A DNA stretch of 64,000 nucleotides from Gongronella butleri (Eukaryota; Mucoromycota; Mucoromycetes; Mucorales; Cunninghamellaceae): assembly GCA_025201375.1 (NCBI GenBank), contig JAIWZP010000046.1:62001-126000 (forward strand), in the 5' to 3' direction. Below are positions 23,412-34,949 of this stretch, piece after piece; the first letter of the stretch is position 1; every line of letters starts with the position of its first letter. The position numbers and the translations under genes are program-made. The notes under the pieces were generated by a model. That model was not told the origin of the DNA, ran no database searches, and was given only the letters and a program-made list of their open reading frames with translations.

Positions 23412-25738
23412 GAGCCATCTGATCCCCGATGGTAAGAGAAAGATGGGGGAAACCCCCCTGGCCCTGATGTTCTGCTTGCCATGATTCCCCACGCCTGATG
23501 CACAATGGTCTACCCCTGAGGTCAACTTGCGCGTCGTCATGCATGTTCCAATAAAAACGTCAAAAGGACAAAAGCGATGCGCGCCTCAGCCCAATTGACG
23601 CGCGCAGCTGCCCTGTCTTGCTCCGAAACATGTTGCCAAGCGCTTGCCCCGTTGGGCAAACCCTGTTTTTGCTTTTTTTTTTCCATTGAGATCAGGTGCC
23701 TTGAGGGGTCCTGCGCCCATTGTCCCCAAAAGAAGAAGGGCAAATTCCTTGGATCATGGAAAACGCCCATCTTGGACAGTTGACTTAGCCCACGCCCTGA
23801 CAAGCAAATGCGCGCGTCGCCTGGCCAAAAGCAGCAATGAAAACAGCCACGATTTCCACGCTTCTTTTGCTGCATGAACGACGATGCAACACGCAAAAAA
23901 GGCAACCAATGGCCCCATCAGCTGATCTCTCTTTTTTTTTTCGTTTTTCCCCTTTTCCCCTGTTTATCTTGCATCTGGCACGTACATTGCAGCCACGCAG
24001 CACGTGGCGCGCTCCATTCAAGATTGGGCGACAACGCTGGTCATGATGCAGCATACAAAAAAATAAAAAAAATCACCCACGACGCGTCACAAAAATAGGT
24101 AATGGTTGAAATATTCACATCCGTACTATTTTAAAATAGAATTTGCAACAGTCAAAACCATGCAGGTGCCATGCAGTCATCACCACGCTCTTCTCAAGAC
24201 CCATGGGTTCGCTATGCAGGCAGTATCGGTGCCAACTCCTGATTTTTCATTTGCAAAAAGCGAATTGCTCGAGAAGCAACAGGGAACTTGGAGTTGCCCT
24301 GCAAAGACAAATGGTGGTTCAGCTTCTTGGCTTTTGAATGGTAGTGGTTTTATTTGGAAGGACCGTCATAAATGCGAATAAATTAAGCAAAGGCGTTAAA
24401 GTCTCTATTTTGGCGTTTGGACCGACGTCTTCAAAGGCCATATGCTGATTTCTCGCGCTCAAACTTTGAGCGTCGCGACAGAATTTCATTTGAGTCCACT
24501 CTTGTCGCACGGCGATCATTAGATGGCGACCAACAGCCAGAATAAAACATGGCCAAAATCCCTAGATGAATCCCTGGCCTATTTTCAAAAACCAAAAAGG
24601 TCGCTGGATCGCCGCAGAACTAAAAGGGTAGCAGGATCGTGCTTCCTTCGTCATTTCTGACGCTGGCAACGGTCGAGCATTGTAAAGCAAGTTGGCGAGA
24701 AAATCGACTTTTTAAGCTTAAAAAATCGCATTCTAAAATGGACATCATTTGACGAAAACTCGCGCTAGCGGGCCCGAAAAAAAAGATCTCGCGCCTTTCA
24801 ACGATGCGCGTTCGAGGGAGCTCATGATCATTTGAAAGACGCGCTTTTGCGTGATTTACGACGCGCCGAAATTCCACTTGTTTGGACGCGTCCAAATTCG
24901 CGGTTGTACATTATCACCAGGTGCGCACTGTGCATGGATATGAAGCATTGAATGATGCTCTCCGTTGACACGTCGATCGTTCGGCTCTAGCGTGTCTTTC
25001 CTTCAAAGGATGGCCATTTGAAAATGGCCTTTCTGACACCGTCAAACTTCGTTTTCTCGAAATCTATAAAGTAGAATCCCATGAAACTTGTTTTATTGAA
25101 AAGTGATCCGTGGGAGCCATCATCCCTCCAAGTTTGACGATGATCAGAAGTTCTGATCTTTTTTCTACAAAAATCGGCGCGGCTGCGCTTAAAATTTATA
25201 AAAAGGTGTAGCATCCTAAATTATGCAATCAGAGGCACAAGGAGCGGCTCAAATGCAAATCTGCTTCCACTTTTTTACAAATGAAAAAAAAGTGGCACCT
25301 TAAATTTTGTTGCCATCCCACGAATGTGTGACGTTTACGCGTAAAAACTGAAAAGTTGATTGTTTCGACCTCTGTCGTCCTTTTTTTTTCGTTTCCTTTC
25401 GCCCTTTATTTAATTCTTCAAGGCAGTTGTCTGTCGCGTTCTATGATATCATCAACTTGGGGCAATTTTTGTCTAGTTTCGTACGAGAGCAAATTGCAAA
25501 AACACGATTTTGTTACAAATTTGCGACGTGTGATCCTTTTTACCTTGGATTCGCATGCCAGGACGGCAGCTTTAGATGAAGCCGGAGGTATCATCGTAAA
25601 AAAATGAGAGTGCAGATGAACAGTTTTCTCAAAACACGCGAATCGCGCTAGGTAAGCGTGTTTTTGCAATTAAACAATGATTTATTTGGATAGAAAAAAA
25701 AACCGAGTCAGAGAAGGCCAGGAACAAGCCATTCGGTT
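22935..25738. other. Gene-poor stretch with long A run
   Basis: 2.8 kb without a supported gene. It contains a 38-base A run at 23371-23408, the longest homopolymer in the window. From 24100 the sequence has the same word use as the repeat zones. No recognisable domain in any frame. Confidence 0.6.
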
Positions 25739-26781
25739 TTAAGAGCGCTTGAGATACTGGATGAACAGGAGGGAGAAGAGGCAGAGGTAAAGCATGGAGA
25801 TGAGCGTGGGCTGGGGTACGGCGCGGTGCGCGTCTGACTGGAACACGCCGATTTGTCCAAGGGCGGCGAGGTCGCTGCCTGGGGGCAACGACGGCTTGGC
25901 GGGCTGGGCGCCGCCGGGATTGTTGGGCCGTTTGGGTTGCGGACGAGGAGGTGGGCCACCAGGAGGCGGCAATTCCTTGCTTCCTGGCTGGGGCGGCCCT
26001 CCTGGAGCAGGATTCACGGGCTGCTGGCTGACGGGCGGGCCAGCAGGCACATTGGGCACGCCACCAGCCGCAGGCGGATTGGCCGGATTGGCCGGATTTA
26101 TGGGATTCACAGGATTCGCGGCCAATTGGTCCTTTTCCTTGTCCTTGTCCTTGTCCTTTTTAAAGTTGGCATGGACAAGCGTGTCGCTTGCACCGCGCGT
26201 CGGAATGGCATTCGCCGGTATCCTGTTGGCAGCCTGGACGCGCAAATCAATCAAATCCGGGTCATTCAGAGGATCGTCGTCGTCCTCGGGATGAATGGAC
26301 GCGCCAAGGATCGGATCCACCAGAACCGGCACACCGTCGGGCCCAACGGCCACCGTCGGCTCCATGGGTTCGCCCGTCAAGGGATTAATCGCGTCAGCCG
26401 GGGCTGCAGGTCTGAGAGGCGTAAGATCTTGTCCAGACCCAAGCGCCCAACGCGCAATAGCTGCACGGTGGTCAGGGTCATTCTCGTTCTCAACTGGCAC
26501 AGGCAGCTTGTTCACATCCTCGCCAGCCTTGTCGCCCAATTGGCTCCCCTTGTTCTTCGAATTCGACTTTTTCTTGGATGGTTTCTTGTCACCATCGTCC
26601 ATCGCATGCGACCCTTTGCCTTTTTGGAAAAATTGGCCATAAATGGTGGGTGAGCAACCTGCCTGACTTTTTTTGATTTTGATTTTTGATGTTTACCCGA
26701 GCTATGATGCGACTTTTTGCGCGGCGCGTCCTCTTTCAAGTCGTATTGCGACGCATCCATGAATTCGCTATCCAGAGTCAT
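25739..26781 (-). CDS. Unknown Pro-rich protein with C-terminal membrane anchor
   Basis: Two exons (26697-26781, 25739-26619) give 321 residues; the ATG at 26781 starts MTLDSEFMDASQYDLKED. I do not recognise the family. After a Lys/Ser-rich basic stretch, residues about 85-150 look most folded and conserved in style (DHRAAIARWALGSG, INPLTGEPMEPTVAVGPDG, VLVDPILGASIHPEDDDD). A KDKDKDKEKD segment follows, then roughly 85 residues of Pro/Asn/Gly-rich sequence (NPVNPINPANPANPP). The last 20 residues (SMLYLCLFSLLFIQYL plus KRS) form a hydrophobic helix with a short basic tail. This is the layout of a tail-anchored protein of ER, mitochondrion or peroxisome with its bulk in the cytosol. Function not inferred. 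Confidence 0.65.
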
Positions 26782-27573
26782 GGCGGGGCAAGCTTTTTTT
26801 TTCTTGTGGACAATGAAGAGAAAAAGAAAAAGAGAGCAATATACACCCGTGGTTTCCCCACTTCCCTTGATGGCAACAAAAGAAAAAAAATCGCCCTTGT
26901 TTGTTTGTTGTCCATTGTAGTGACAAATGGGATAGCTTTGATTTTTCCAATGCAATGCCCGAGGACAGTTCTACCATGGATTGTGAAGGGAAGGGAGGCG
27001 CCGGCGGGAAGCAAAATACCCCGAGAAGAAACATGGTGTTGGGCTCAATTCGCATAAAAATACCAACTTGACACTCCACACCGTGGATTTGACGTCGTGG
27101 TCGTACACACATGCAAATGGGAGGTGTCAAAGTCCCTCGTTGGGCATGACGCTCTTTGAATTAAGCGCGTCGCTTGCCTTTTATGGCCGGCTGATTGGCG
27201 GGAAAAAGTGGCTTTGGGGCAAGATCCGCTAAAAGTGTTGCTTGATTGTTGTTGAACTTTCAAGGTGGGTGTGTCTACAGATAACATTGATCAAAGGTGA
27301 TCTCATTCAGATTGAAGAGACGCAAAAAAGACAAATTGAGCACTGGTGGGGGCTCTTTTGGGTCAATTGGGCCAAAGACGACCCTTTTTGTTCTTTTTGA
27401 GTATGCGGGGCGGACGTTGATTTGTCCGAGGAAAAAGGCGCCGGACTACTTTTTCAAAGGGAGAGGGGTGGGTCGGCGGGCCGGGCTGGGGGGTGTTGTT
27501 GTTGTTGAAAGGGCCCTGTTTTTTATTTTTTTCTCTTTTTTTCTTCCCTCTTTCTTTATTTCATAGACTAAAG
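26782..27573. other. Divergent promoter region
   Basis: 0.8 kb between the tail-anchored protein gene (-) and ATP7 (+). Pyrimidine-rich tracts flank both ends. No other feature was recognised. Confidence 0.5.
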
Positions 27574-28308
27574 ATGATTGCCACTGCCGTCCGATCTGCC
27601 GCCAAGATTGACTGGTCCAAGCTGAGCGTCAGCGTTCCCCAGGAGACCGCCGCCTCGCTCCAAGCGTTCCGCAAGCGCAACGAGGAGGTCAAGCGCCTTT
27701 TGAACGAGCTCAAGAGCCAGCCCACCGCCGTCGACTTTGCCCACTACCGCTCCACCCTCAAGAACCAGAGCATCGTCGACCAGGCTGAGAAGGCCCTCGG
27801 CGGCTTCAAGCCCGTCGCCTACAACTTGGACGCCCAGCTCCAGGCCATTGACCAATTCGAGGCCAAGGCTGTAAGTTTTTTTTTTTTTTTGTATCCTTGA
27901 CACGCCTACATTTCTCGTTTTTATCGCAAAAAATCAATCCTCTGACAACCCATGGTTTTTTTTTTTTTTTTTATGAAAAAACAGGTCCAAAAGGCCCAAT
28001 CCACCGTCCAAAAGATCGACGCTGAATTGAAGGACCTCCAGGTCACCCTCGACAACATCCAGAGCTCGCGACCCATCGAACAGCTCACCGTAAGTGGATC
28101 AATGAGCTCCAAAATCGACATTTTGGTGGGATGGAATCTCGACACTCACACTTTTTTCCTCTCTTTTTTTTTTCTTTATCTGCTCTAGGTCGACGACATC
28201 ATTGCTGCCAAGCCCGACCTCACCACCGAAGTCGAGAACATGGTCCAAAAGGGTCAATACACCATCCCCGGCTACAAGGACAAGTTCGGCGACATCTCGT
28301 ACTTCTAA
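27574..28308 (+). CDS. ATP7: ATP synthase subunit d, mitochondrial
   Basis: Three exons (27574-27870, 27985-28089, 28189-28308) encode 173 residues, matching the family length (174 in yeast). The subunit is part of the peripheral stalk that links F1 to Fo in the inner membrane. Typical features are the start AVRSAAKIDWSKLSV, the helical stretch with FKPVAYNLDAQLQAIDQFE, and the C terminus YTIPGYKDKFGDISYF. Codon use is biased to C-ending codons more than in neighbours, as expected for a highly expressed gene. The first two introns start with GT followed by short spacers and carry long T runs. No missing elements. Confidence 0.95.
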
Positions 28309-29476
28309 GCCGTCTCATTTGTTGTCTTCTCACACCAATAAAGTACATGTTTGTGTGTCATTTGTACTAGAAATTCGTTCTTGAGATTAGCTTGGGGAGC
28401 GAGGGAGGGGGGTGAAGCGCGTCAGTGCTACACGATGCAAAGCCATGACGTCCATTTGACAAGAAATGAGAAAAAAAAAACGAGCCACGGCGCGATAGTC
28501 GCGCCCACTCCCGTCCATTGTTTCTTTGCACGCCACGCACGGGCACCACGCGAATTCCAAGGTGTGACAATACGTTTTGCTTCGTCAATAGAGCGAAAAG
28601 GGCCATTTTCATTGTCAATCGCGCATTTGCCAGTTTTTTTTTTTTTTTTTTTTTTTGCTCGCTTTTGCGTGACCGATGCACACAGCAAGCTTAGGACGGC
28701 TCTGGCAGCACGGTCCTATGCGTGTTGAGCGAAGTTTGAGCGCTTGCGAGGCCTAAAAAAGCGGCTAATTGTGGTCGGCTGCGCCCGTGCGCGCATCACG
28801 GCCTGTAACACATGTAAACACCCCCCTGCTTATGGGCCCGCTCAGCAACAATGGCACACAGAACGCAAGCGGCGCGCACGATTTGCCCGAAAACTCGCAT
28901 CGCGACGCGTTCCCACGGAGGATCGCTCTCAAAGAGCCAAAATACGCTCCCACAGTCCCCCCGCCGATCCTTTTGGAGCTGATAAACACACACGATCGAT
29001 CAAACAAAGAAAATGAAAAGCATGTGCACTTCATTTAGGGCATATTTGCGTGTTGGACTGGCCAGGGTTGCGCGCAAACAGGGTGTTTGACAATAGATGG
29101 ACACCAATTGCCACCAGAATGGGACCACCCGGCGCACAAAACAAAAGAAGGTTGGAAACGCGTTTCGCCATGCCTTCTTTTTTGGGGCCTTTTGTATCAT
29201 TTATGGGCATATTGCGTGTCAAGTGTCGCAGGTGCAAGGAAAAAAGGGTGATCAAGGAGCAAAAGTGGGGCAAGAAAGGGGCGTAGCTTCGTCCAGCATG
29301 AAAAGGCCAGGCGGCGGACTTTTTTAGTGCTCATTGGCCGAGTTTCAAAATTGGCATATAAAAAGAAAAATTGCCAAAATCTTTTTTTTTTCTATTTCTC
29401 TTTTTCTTCTTTACTTTTTTTTTCCCCCTTCTTCTATTCTTTTTGGCTTGTATATAGACCTAAATTATATCCTTAG
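28309..29476. other. Intergenic, no gene seen
   Basis: 1.2 kb between ATP7 and the PQ-loop gene. It contains a 21-base T run at about 28636 and GC-rich stretches with overlapping short frames on both strands, none recognisable. The last 100 bases are T-rich leader. Confidence 0.5.
28337..28342 (+). terminator. Candidate poly(A) signal of ATP7
   Basis: AATAAA 28 bases after the stop codon, followed by a GT-rich stretch (TGTTTGTGTGTCATTTGT), the usual layout of a cleavage site. Confidence 0.5.
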
Positions 29477-30684
29477 ATGTGGCAATCGGAACAATTATCA
29501 AGTATCGCAGGATACCTATCCATCGGGTGCTGGCTCATTGTCTTTGTGCCGTAAGTGGGCCATTTTTTTTGTTTTTTTCTCCTATGAGGCGCCCAATTGA
29601 CCTTTTTTTCTGACGACACAGTCAATTGTGGAAGAACTACAAGCGCCAGTCTGGCGATGGTCTGTCCATGACATTCTTGGTGATTTGGCTTGTTGGCGAC
29701 GTACTTTCTGAATTGGGCATTATTTTCCAGGATTTGCTTCCAACAATGGTAAAGGATAACAAAGCAGAAGGTGCCTTTGGGTTGCACTCCATGGCCGGCG
29801 GAATGCTTATGTTCCCCTTTTTTTATGTTTGTTAGTTTTTATTGTCTTTGTGGTACACGGTGGCGGACATGGGCTTGATTTGGCAGGTCATCCATTACCA
29901 ACGCATGGCGAACCTGCGTTACAGTGACGAGGAGGACGTGTTGCTTCCTGGGTACGACGGCCGGCGCCGTCGCAGCAGCGAATCGACGTCTTACAAGGTG
30001 TCTTGGTATTTCAATGCGTTTGCGGCCACGTCCATTGTGTTTGTGACCATTGGATCGCTCGCCTGGTACTACGGGATCCACGGCACCAACTTGCGCCACC
30101 CCAAGCTTTCCCAAATCTTTGGTTGGGGTAGCGCCATTCTGTACGTCGGTAGCCGCATTCCTCAAATCGTCAAGAATTGCCAAAAGCAATCCACCGAGGG
30201 TCTCAGCCTGGGCATGTTTGTATGCGCCCTGCTCGGCAACCTGTTCTTCACATCGGTAAGGAACAAAAAAAAAAAAAAGGAGAAAGCGCGCGCCGCGGTG
30301 GGACAAAAAAGTCACCTGGTTGGACGTTAGACTTACCCACCCCTTGTTTTTTTTTCTTTTTCTTTTTGCAATAGTCGATCTTTTTGCGCTCGACCGAATG
30401 GGATTACATCATTGTCAACCTGTCTTGGATCGTCGGTAGCTTGGGCACCGTCGTGCTAGATCTCACGGTAAGTAACCAAATACACCGATTTGGAAAATAT
30501 GGCGAGATGAAGGGGGTACAAGCACCGCACGCGCGCGTGGCTCGCTTTTTGTACTCATTTTGGCTCCGATTTTATCTAACGTTGCCCCTCAATCTCAATT
30601 GATTTTCCTTTTTAGATCTTTGTGCAATTCTTCCTCTACAAAGATGGATCGCACAAGCACAAGGACCCTGATTATGTTGAGTAG
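29477..30684 (+). CDS. PQ-loop membrane transporter, vacuolar/lysosomal amino-acid type
   Basis: Five exons (29477-29550, 29622-29748, 29836-30255, 30375-30467, 30616-30684) give 260 residues. The family (yeast Ypq1-3, animal PQLC2) exports cationic amino acids from the vacuole or lysosome through seven helices. Both PQ motifs are present: FVPQLWKNYKR at residue 25, formed across the first intron, and SRIPQIVKNCQKQSTEGLS at about 174. Each PQ is followed by a conserved helix (GLSMTFLVIWLVGDVLSELG and GLSLGMFVCALLGNLFFTS). A hydrophilic loop with RRRRSSES sits between the repeats. The tail is short and charged (KDGSHKHKDPDYVE) with no dileucine motif. The choice between cationic amino-acid and cystine carriers is not decided. 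Confidence 0.9.
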
Positions 30685-32811
30685 ATCAGATTATCATATT
30701 GGATTCTCTACACCTCTTCTATTTTACACTCTTTTATACCCTCCCACCCCCACTTTTTTTTTCATCTACACCAATTTTTTCACATTTAAAAGCCAACCTA
30801 TCATACATTTTGATGTTTGTCCGTATTTTTTTCAAAAAAAAGAAAGCCAATGCCTTTTTGACATCTTTGCGCATGTTGCCTGTGCCTTTTTCCCCTTGAA
30901 TTGCTGCATGGTCTGACATGAAACGAGGGCGTTTCAGCTTTCAGGCCAATTGACACTGAGAAACGTCAAAATGGGGAATAAAATGCCAGATGGGCCCTGA
31001 CGCTCACTTTGAAAATGGCCAATACGATTACATGCTTGCCTCCCCTTCCTTTGGAATTCTCAATGCTTGTCGCAGCATTGGGCCCCGACCTCGTGTGACC
31101 TCACTCGAACTCCTTTTCGTCTTGTTTCACTTAAGGCATGCGTCACGGCACCGACACCCACCCCACCCACATGGGGCCCTCGTCTCAAAAAAGCAAAAAA
31201 AAAAAAAAAAATAGGGGTCACCAAAGAGCACCTCCGGGGCGTGGACGACAGAGCGCCATTTTAGCGCTTTTCAATCACATCTCGCAAAATTGCTATGCGA
31301 TCGACGTGAACCACTCGGCTACTGAATAAAGACGCGTTTCGGCATCATTTCGGGTTAAATTGAGCGGGTTGCCTCCGATGGACAGCCTTTGCACGCCAGA
31401 AAAATGTTATCAATTATGTATTTTACTCGACATTGACAAGATCAAACAAATCCTGCTTTTGGGGCGCACATGCATCAAATCAAAATTGGGCTGTGGCGAG
31501 ACGCAAAACCAAAATTGAAAAAATGGGTCGTCTGAATTGCATCAAACTTGAGCACGAGATTAATTGTATGGAGAAACAGACAAAAATGCCAAAAGAGACA
31601 ACGGTCGCTCTCTTCGTTGACGAGCAATCCGTGATATTGGTTGAGACTTTGCAGATGGATTTGGTGGGAAAAACGCGTTCATCGAGCCGCGCCGACGCGT
31701 CCACTAGCAAGAGACACACCAAGTGCAGGAATCGAAAAGGAACAAGCGCGTGTAACCTGACGTTTGACGCGGATTAACGCGCGTCAAAACTGTCTATCCT
31801 TTGGGAAACGTGCCAAAGTGCCAATAAAAATTAGTTTTTTCATTAACCAATGGTACTCACATGCGCAGCAAGCCGTATTCTTTCTGAAGATACAACTTTC
31901 CGGGCGCTGCGGCCAATCCTCGTTGAGCGCACTCTGAGACGAAAAATCGCAGTTTTTGGCGTTTTACGCCGCGACCAGCCAATGGATCCCTGGTTTTTAT
32001 TTGATTTCGTCGGCAAACGAGGTGTTTTTACCCTGTTTACCATGTGATTGAATATGGTGATTCGAGAGCTTATATTTTACTGTTTTCAAATCCTCGACTT
32101 CACCCCTTGGAAAATCCGCCATTTTCGAAAATCATCATTGCGCGCCATCCAGTGGCACCAGCATCCAAGCGATGGGCTCATTTGAACGAGAAAAAAATTG
32201 GACTCGATGATTTAAAGAGCTGAATTCCTTGCAGTGTTAATTCCACCGAAAAACGACCAAAATGCAATAAACCCCCTTCCCACGCGCGATATTCTCGAGC
32301 ATATTTTCATGGTTGCGCGTGTATTGGTTCACGATGCTTCATGCGGTATAATTGGGACCGTGCGTGGACTGCCACGGGTCTCCAACTTTGAAAATTATGA
32401 TACAAATGTGACTTTTTTGACGCCACTGATATGCGGCACGCAATTTCAACCCTTAATGGCGGTAAAAAAAAAAGGGTGCATAAAAAATTAGGCACAGCGC
32501 GTCTGAAGCTCCGAATCATGCACCGCGCGTTTTTACGGCCCTGAGTGGCTCGCGAAATGCATCTACTTGGTCACATCAAGATTAAATGTTCTAATTGCGC
32601 GTATTTTATGTGATGGCAACCAAGGAAAAGAACTGTCGAGCAAAAAAAATTCACAACGGCGCCTGTGACTCAAATTGGGGTGCAAACAAACACAAAATCT
32701 TTGTGACACGCGCACGCATGCTCTTTTTTTTTTTATAAAAAAAAAAAAAAACACCGTCTCTGCCTCTCCCCGGTCCTCATTCTTTTGTCCTTTCACTATC
32801 TTTTCGCGTTT
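30685..32811. other. Repeat-bearing intergenic stretch
   Basis: 2.1 kb with no supported gene. It holds dispersed repeat family 2 copy 2 (about 31430-32140). The 60 bases before 32812 contain A and T runs and form the likely leader of the HTH gene. Confidence 0.6.
31430..32140 (+). repeat. Dispersed repeat family 2, copy 2
   Basis: Shares ordered landmarks with 1890-2750 and, reversed, with 45480-46200: CAAAACCAAAATTGAAAAA, TTGACGAGCAATCCGTGAT, TCGAGCCGCGCCGACGCGTC, CACTAGCAAGAGA and CAATCCTCGTTGAG. Divergence is high (roughly a quarter of positions by eye), so these are old copies. The short frames are not conserved between copies. Confidence 0.6.
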
Positions 32812-34149
32812 ATGTACCCCACAGTCGATCAAGCCAAGCGCGACGAAATTCAGGCATACCTGCTGAAAGGCTACAATATCAGCAAAACAGTGGAAAAATG
32901 CAAGGTTAGCTGTACCGTTGTCCAGGCCGAGCGACGCAAGCTCAATCTCACCTTGCCTACCTCCAAGTTTGAATCGTGCAGCGTTGGCACTGTCAACAAA
33001 ATTAAAAGGCTTCTCCGCGGAGGGCAATCAATGGCATATGTTGCAAAAGTGTGTGGTCTTCACCGGTCAACAATCAAAGCATATCAGCTGAAATACGACC
33101 TTCCCCCTGGACGGCCGCGCAACGTACCTGTGAGCGACGAAACGAGGGAAAAAATCAAGCAGCTGCTTCTTGACGGCATGTCAATCTACAAGGCGCGAAA
33201 AGTATGCAAAGTTTCAACGGATGTCGCTCGAGAAGTGGCTTTTTTCAACGATATTCCTTGCCATTTGAAGCCTTGTGACGAGAAGACCGTTGAAAAGATC
33301 CAAAAGCAGATCATCAGTGGCAAAACGCCTCACGAAATCGCGAAGGAACACGGCGTCTCGGCTGTCTTTGTCCGATTGGTGAAAAAAAAGTACAATATTC
33401 GGATACCCACCAACATTGGCGTGCCAATCAGTGATGAAAAAGTCGAGCATGTCAAGAAATGCCTTGAGGAGGGCATGCCAGCCATCACAGCAGCGAAATC
33501 GTGCGGTATTTGCATGTCGACAGTCACCAATATCGCCAACAAACTCAACATTCCTCTCAAGTTTGCAAAAAAGCCCAACATCACGCCGTCTGAGAAAGAG
33601 GAAATGAAAAAACGACTCGAAGCTGGCGAGACCTGCGTAAATGTGGCTGCAGCCCTTGGCCTCTCCCCGTCCAGTGTATACAACTTCAAAAAGCGAAACA
33701 AAATCATCAGTCCGCCAAAGCCCCGTGCAATCCCTGTGCCTCACTTGCGCAAACCATTACGCGCACGTATAAATATGGAAGACAAGCTCAAGATCAAGAA
33801 CCTCCTCGAACGCTTGCCAAGCACTTACGTGGCGGGGATCACTGGCTACCCACAATGGACAGTGAACAAGATTAAAAAGGACTACCAAATACCCACCCTG
33901 CCAAAGCCATCCGTGCCCTTCCGCAGGTTTGTAAAGATCAAGCAACTCATGGCCAGTGGTGAGGATCCATACAGAGTGGCAAACTCGTGCCGCATTAGCG
34001 TGCAGATGTTAGAACGCCTGAAAACGGAATATGAAGAGGTTTTGTCGCTTATCGAGGAGCAGCAGCAGGATTCCAAGAGGGCGCTTGGCACCACACCCTT
34101 GAAGCGCATCGAATTTTTGGACGAGATTCCTTTTTGCGTGCTTCTTTGA
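32812..34149 (+). CDS. Protein of eight tandem helix-turn-helix units
   Basis: One exon, 445 residues from the ATG at 32812, preceded by a T/C-rich leader; earlier in-frame starts are not ATG. The whole protein is built from eight related units of about 50 residues with starts near 4, 55, 105, 154, 204, 256, 318 and 368. Each unit is a charged helix ending in a Gly turn (LLKGYN, LLRGGQ, LLLDGM, IISGKT, LEEGMP, LEAGET, and MASGED in the last), then an HTH with an Ala-x-x-Cys core (AKVCGLHRSTI, ARKVCKVSTDV, AKSCGICMSTV) and a basic third helix, closed by an Ile-Pro linker. This is the shape of Hin/resolvase-type HTHs, used here as a ladder with no catalytic domain. It should bind a long DNA stretch. 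It lies between repeat zones. It may be a host regulator or a domesticated element protein; I cannot name a family. Confidence 0.8.
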   Translation: MYPTVDQAKRDEIQAYLLKGYNISKTVEKCKVSCTVVQAERRKLNLTLPTSKFESCSVGTVNKIKRLLRGGQSMAYVAKVCGLHRSTIKAYQLKYDLPPGRPRNVPVSDETREKIKQLLLDGMSIYKARKVCKVSTDVAREVAFFNDIPCHLKPCDEKTVEKIQKQIISGKTPHEIAKEHGVSAVFVRLVKKKYNIRIPTNIGVPISDEKVEHVKKCLEEGMPAITAAKSCGICMSTVTNIANKLNIPLKFAKKPNITPSEKEEMKKRLEAGETCVNVAAALGLSPSSVYNFKKRNKIISPPKPRAIPVPHLRKPLRARINMEDKLKIKNLLERLPSTYVAGITGYPQWTVNKIKKDYQIPTLPKPSVPFRRFVKIKQLMASGEDPYRVANSCRISVQMLERLKTEYEEVLSLIEEQQQDSKRALGTTPLKRIEFLDEIPFCVLL

Positions 34150-34173
34150 TCCGTTGGCATCCTCTGCTTTATC

Positions 34174-34179
34174 AATAAA
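34174..34179 (+). terminator. Candidate poly(A) signal of the tandem-HTH gene
   Basis: AATAAA 25 bases after the stop codon, just ahead of a T run. The first TATCATA array begins 18 bases further on. Confidence 0.4.
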
Positions 34180-34196
34180 TTTTTTTAAAAAATTCA

Positions 34197-34233
34197 TATC
34201 ATATCATATCATATGGCATATCATAATATCATA
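34197..34233. repeat. Nested TA-TCA-TA array
   Basis: Reads as TA units spaced by TCA: three consecutive TA-TCA steps, then TA-TGGCA-TA, TCA, TA, A, TA, TCA, TA. The same 7-bp TATCATA or its complement TATGATA recurs near 34566, 35985, 36033, 36239, 36262, 36320, 36360, 36404 and 36460. Confidence 0.6.
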
Positions 34234-34792
34234 CGGTGCTTTGCTCATCGTCAGTTTCAATACTTTCAATAAGTTACGTAAGGCGTGAATTGACGTAACA
34301 ATCCGTTGATTTTCTGTCATAAAACCGTCGTTGCTTGACAATGACATGCTACAGTAGTTGACCTTGGCCCTTGGATCTTTTTGACACCAGGCGTGCTCAA
34401 CTTGGGTCTTGGGATCACTGGTTACAGTGATGGCCTGCGTGTAAGCTGCCAAATATCATACTGTAGATTCGAGGTTTGTCAAGGGGTGAAGAATCACTCA
34501 AAACGAGGAATCATCCTGAAGCATTTTGACTTGATCCACTCTTTTTTCTTAAAAAAAATTCATGTGATATCATATCATAACCAAGGACTTGCTGCAGCGC
34601 CACGAACCTTTTCCACATGGATGATTTGGCCACCCTCTTCTCATCAGAACAAAATAAAAGCTCAGCTACCGAGTACGTATCTGTCAGCCACTCAGCCTCT
34701 ACTTTTCAGAAAAAAATAAAAACCGGAAGTCGCTCTGGCCGTTGTCGAGACATGCACTGATTTTATGAGTTTAGGAGTTTTCACATATGCAA

Positions 34793-34824
34793 TACTGTAC
34801 TGTACTGTACTGTACAGTACAGTA
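34793..34824. repeat. Footprint array of six units
   Basis: Seven TA dinucleotides separated by CTG four times and then CAG twice, with no other base in between. CTG and CAG are complements, so the array is a near-perfect inverted repeat able to form a hairpin. Confidence 0.85.
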
Positions 34825-34949
34825 ATGCTGACCGCTACAGACCGTAACTCCCTAGGTGGTGGATCGGTTCCAAAATTAGCCATTAATAGTAATTTTGGCA
34901 CATTGATTCATACTGTAAATACAGTAGTATTTGCTGCTCGAGAACGGCC

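Noticed and set aside
34793..34824. Simple pentanucleotide microsatellite as explanation of the arrays
   Set aside because: Single 5-bp units at TA sites in repeats and dead genes, in both CTG and CAG forms, are not explained by slippage. Slippage may still have changed array lengths.
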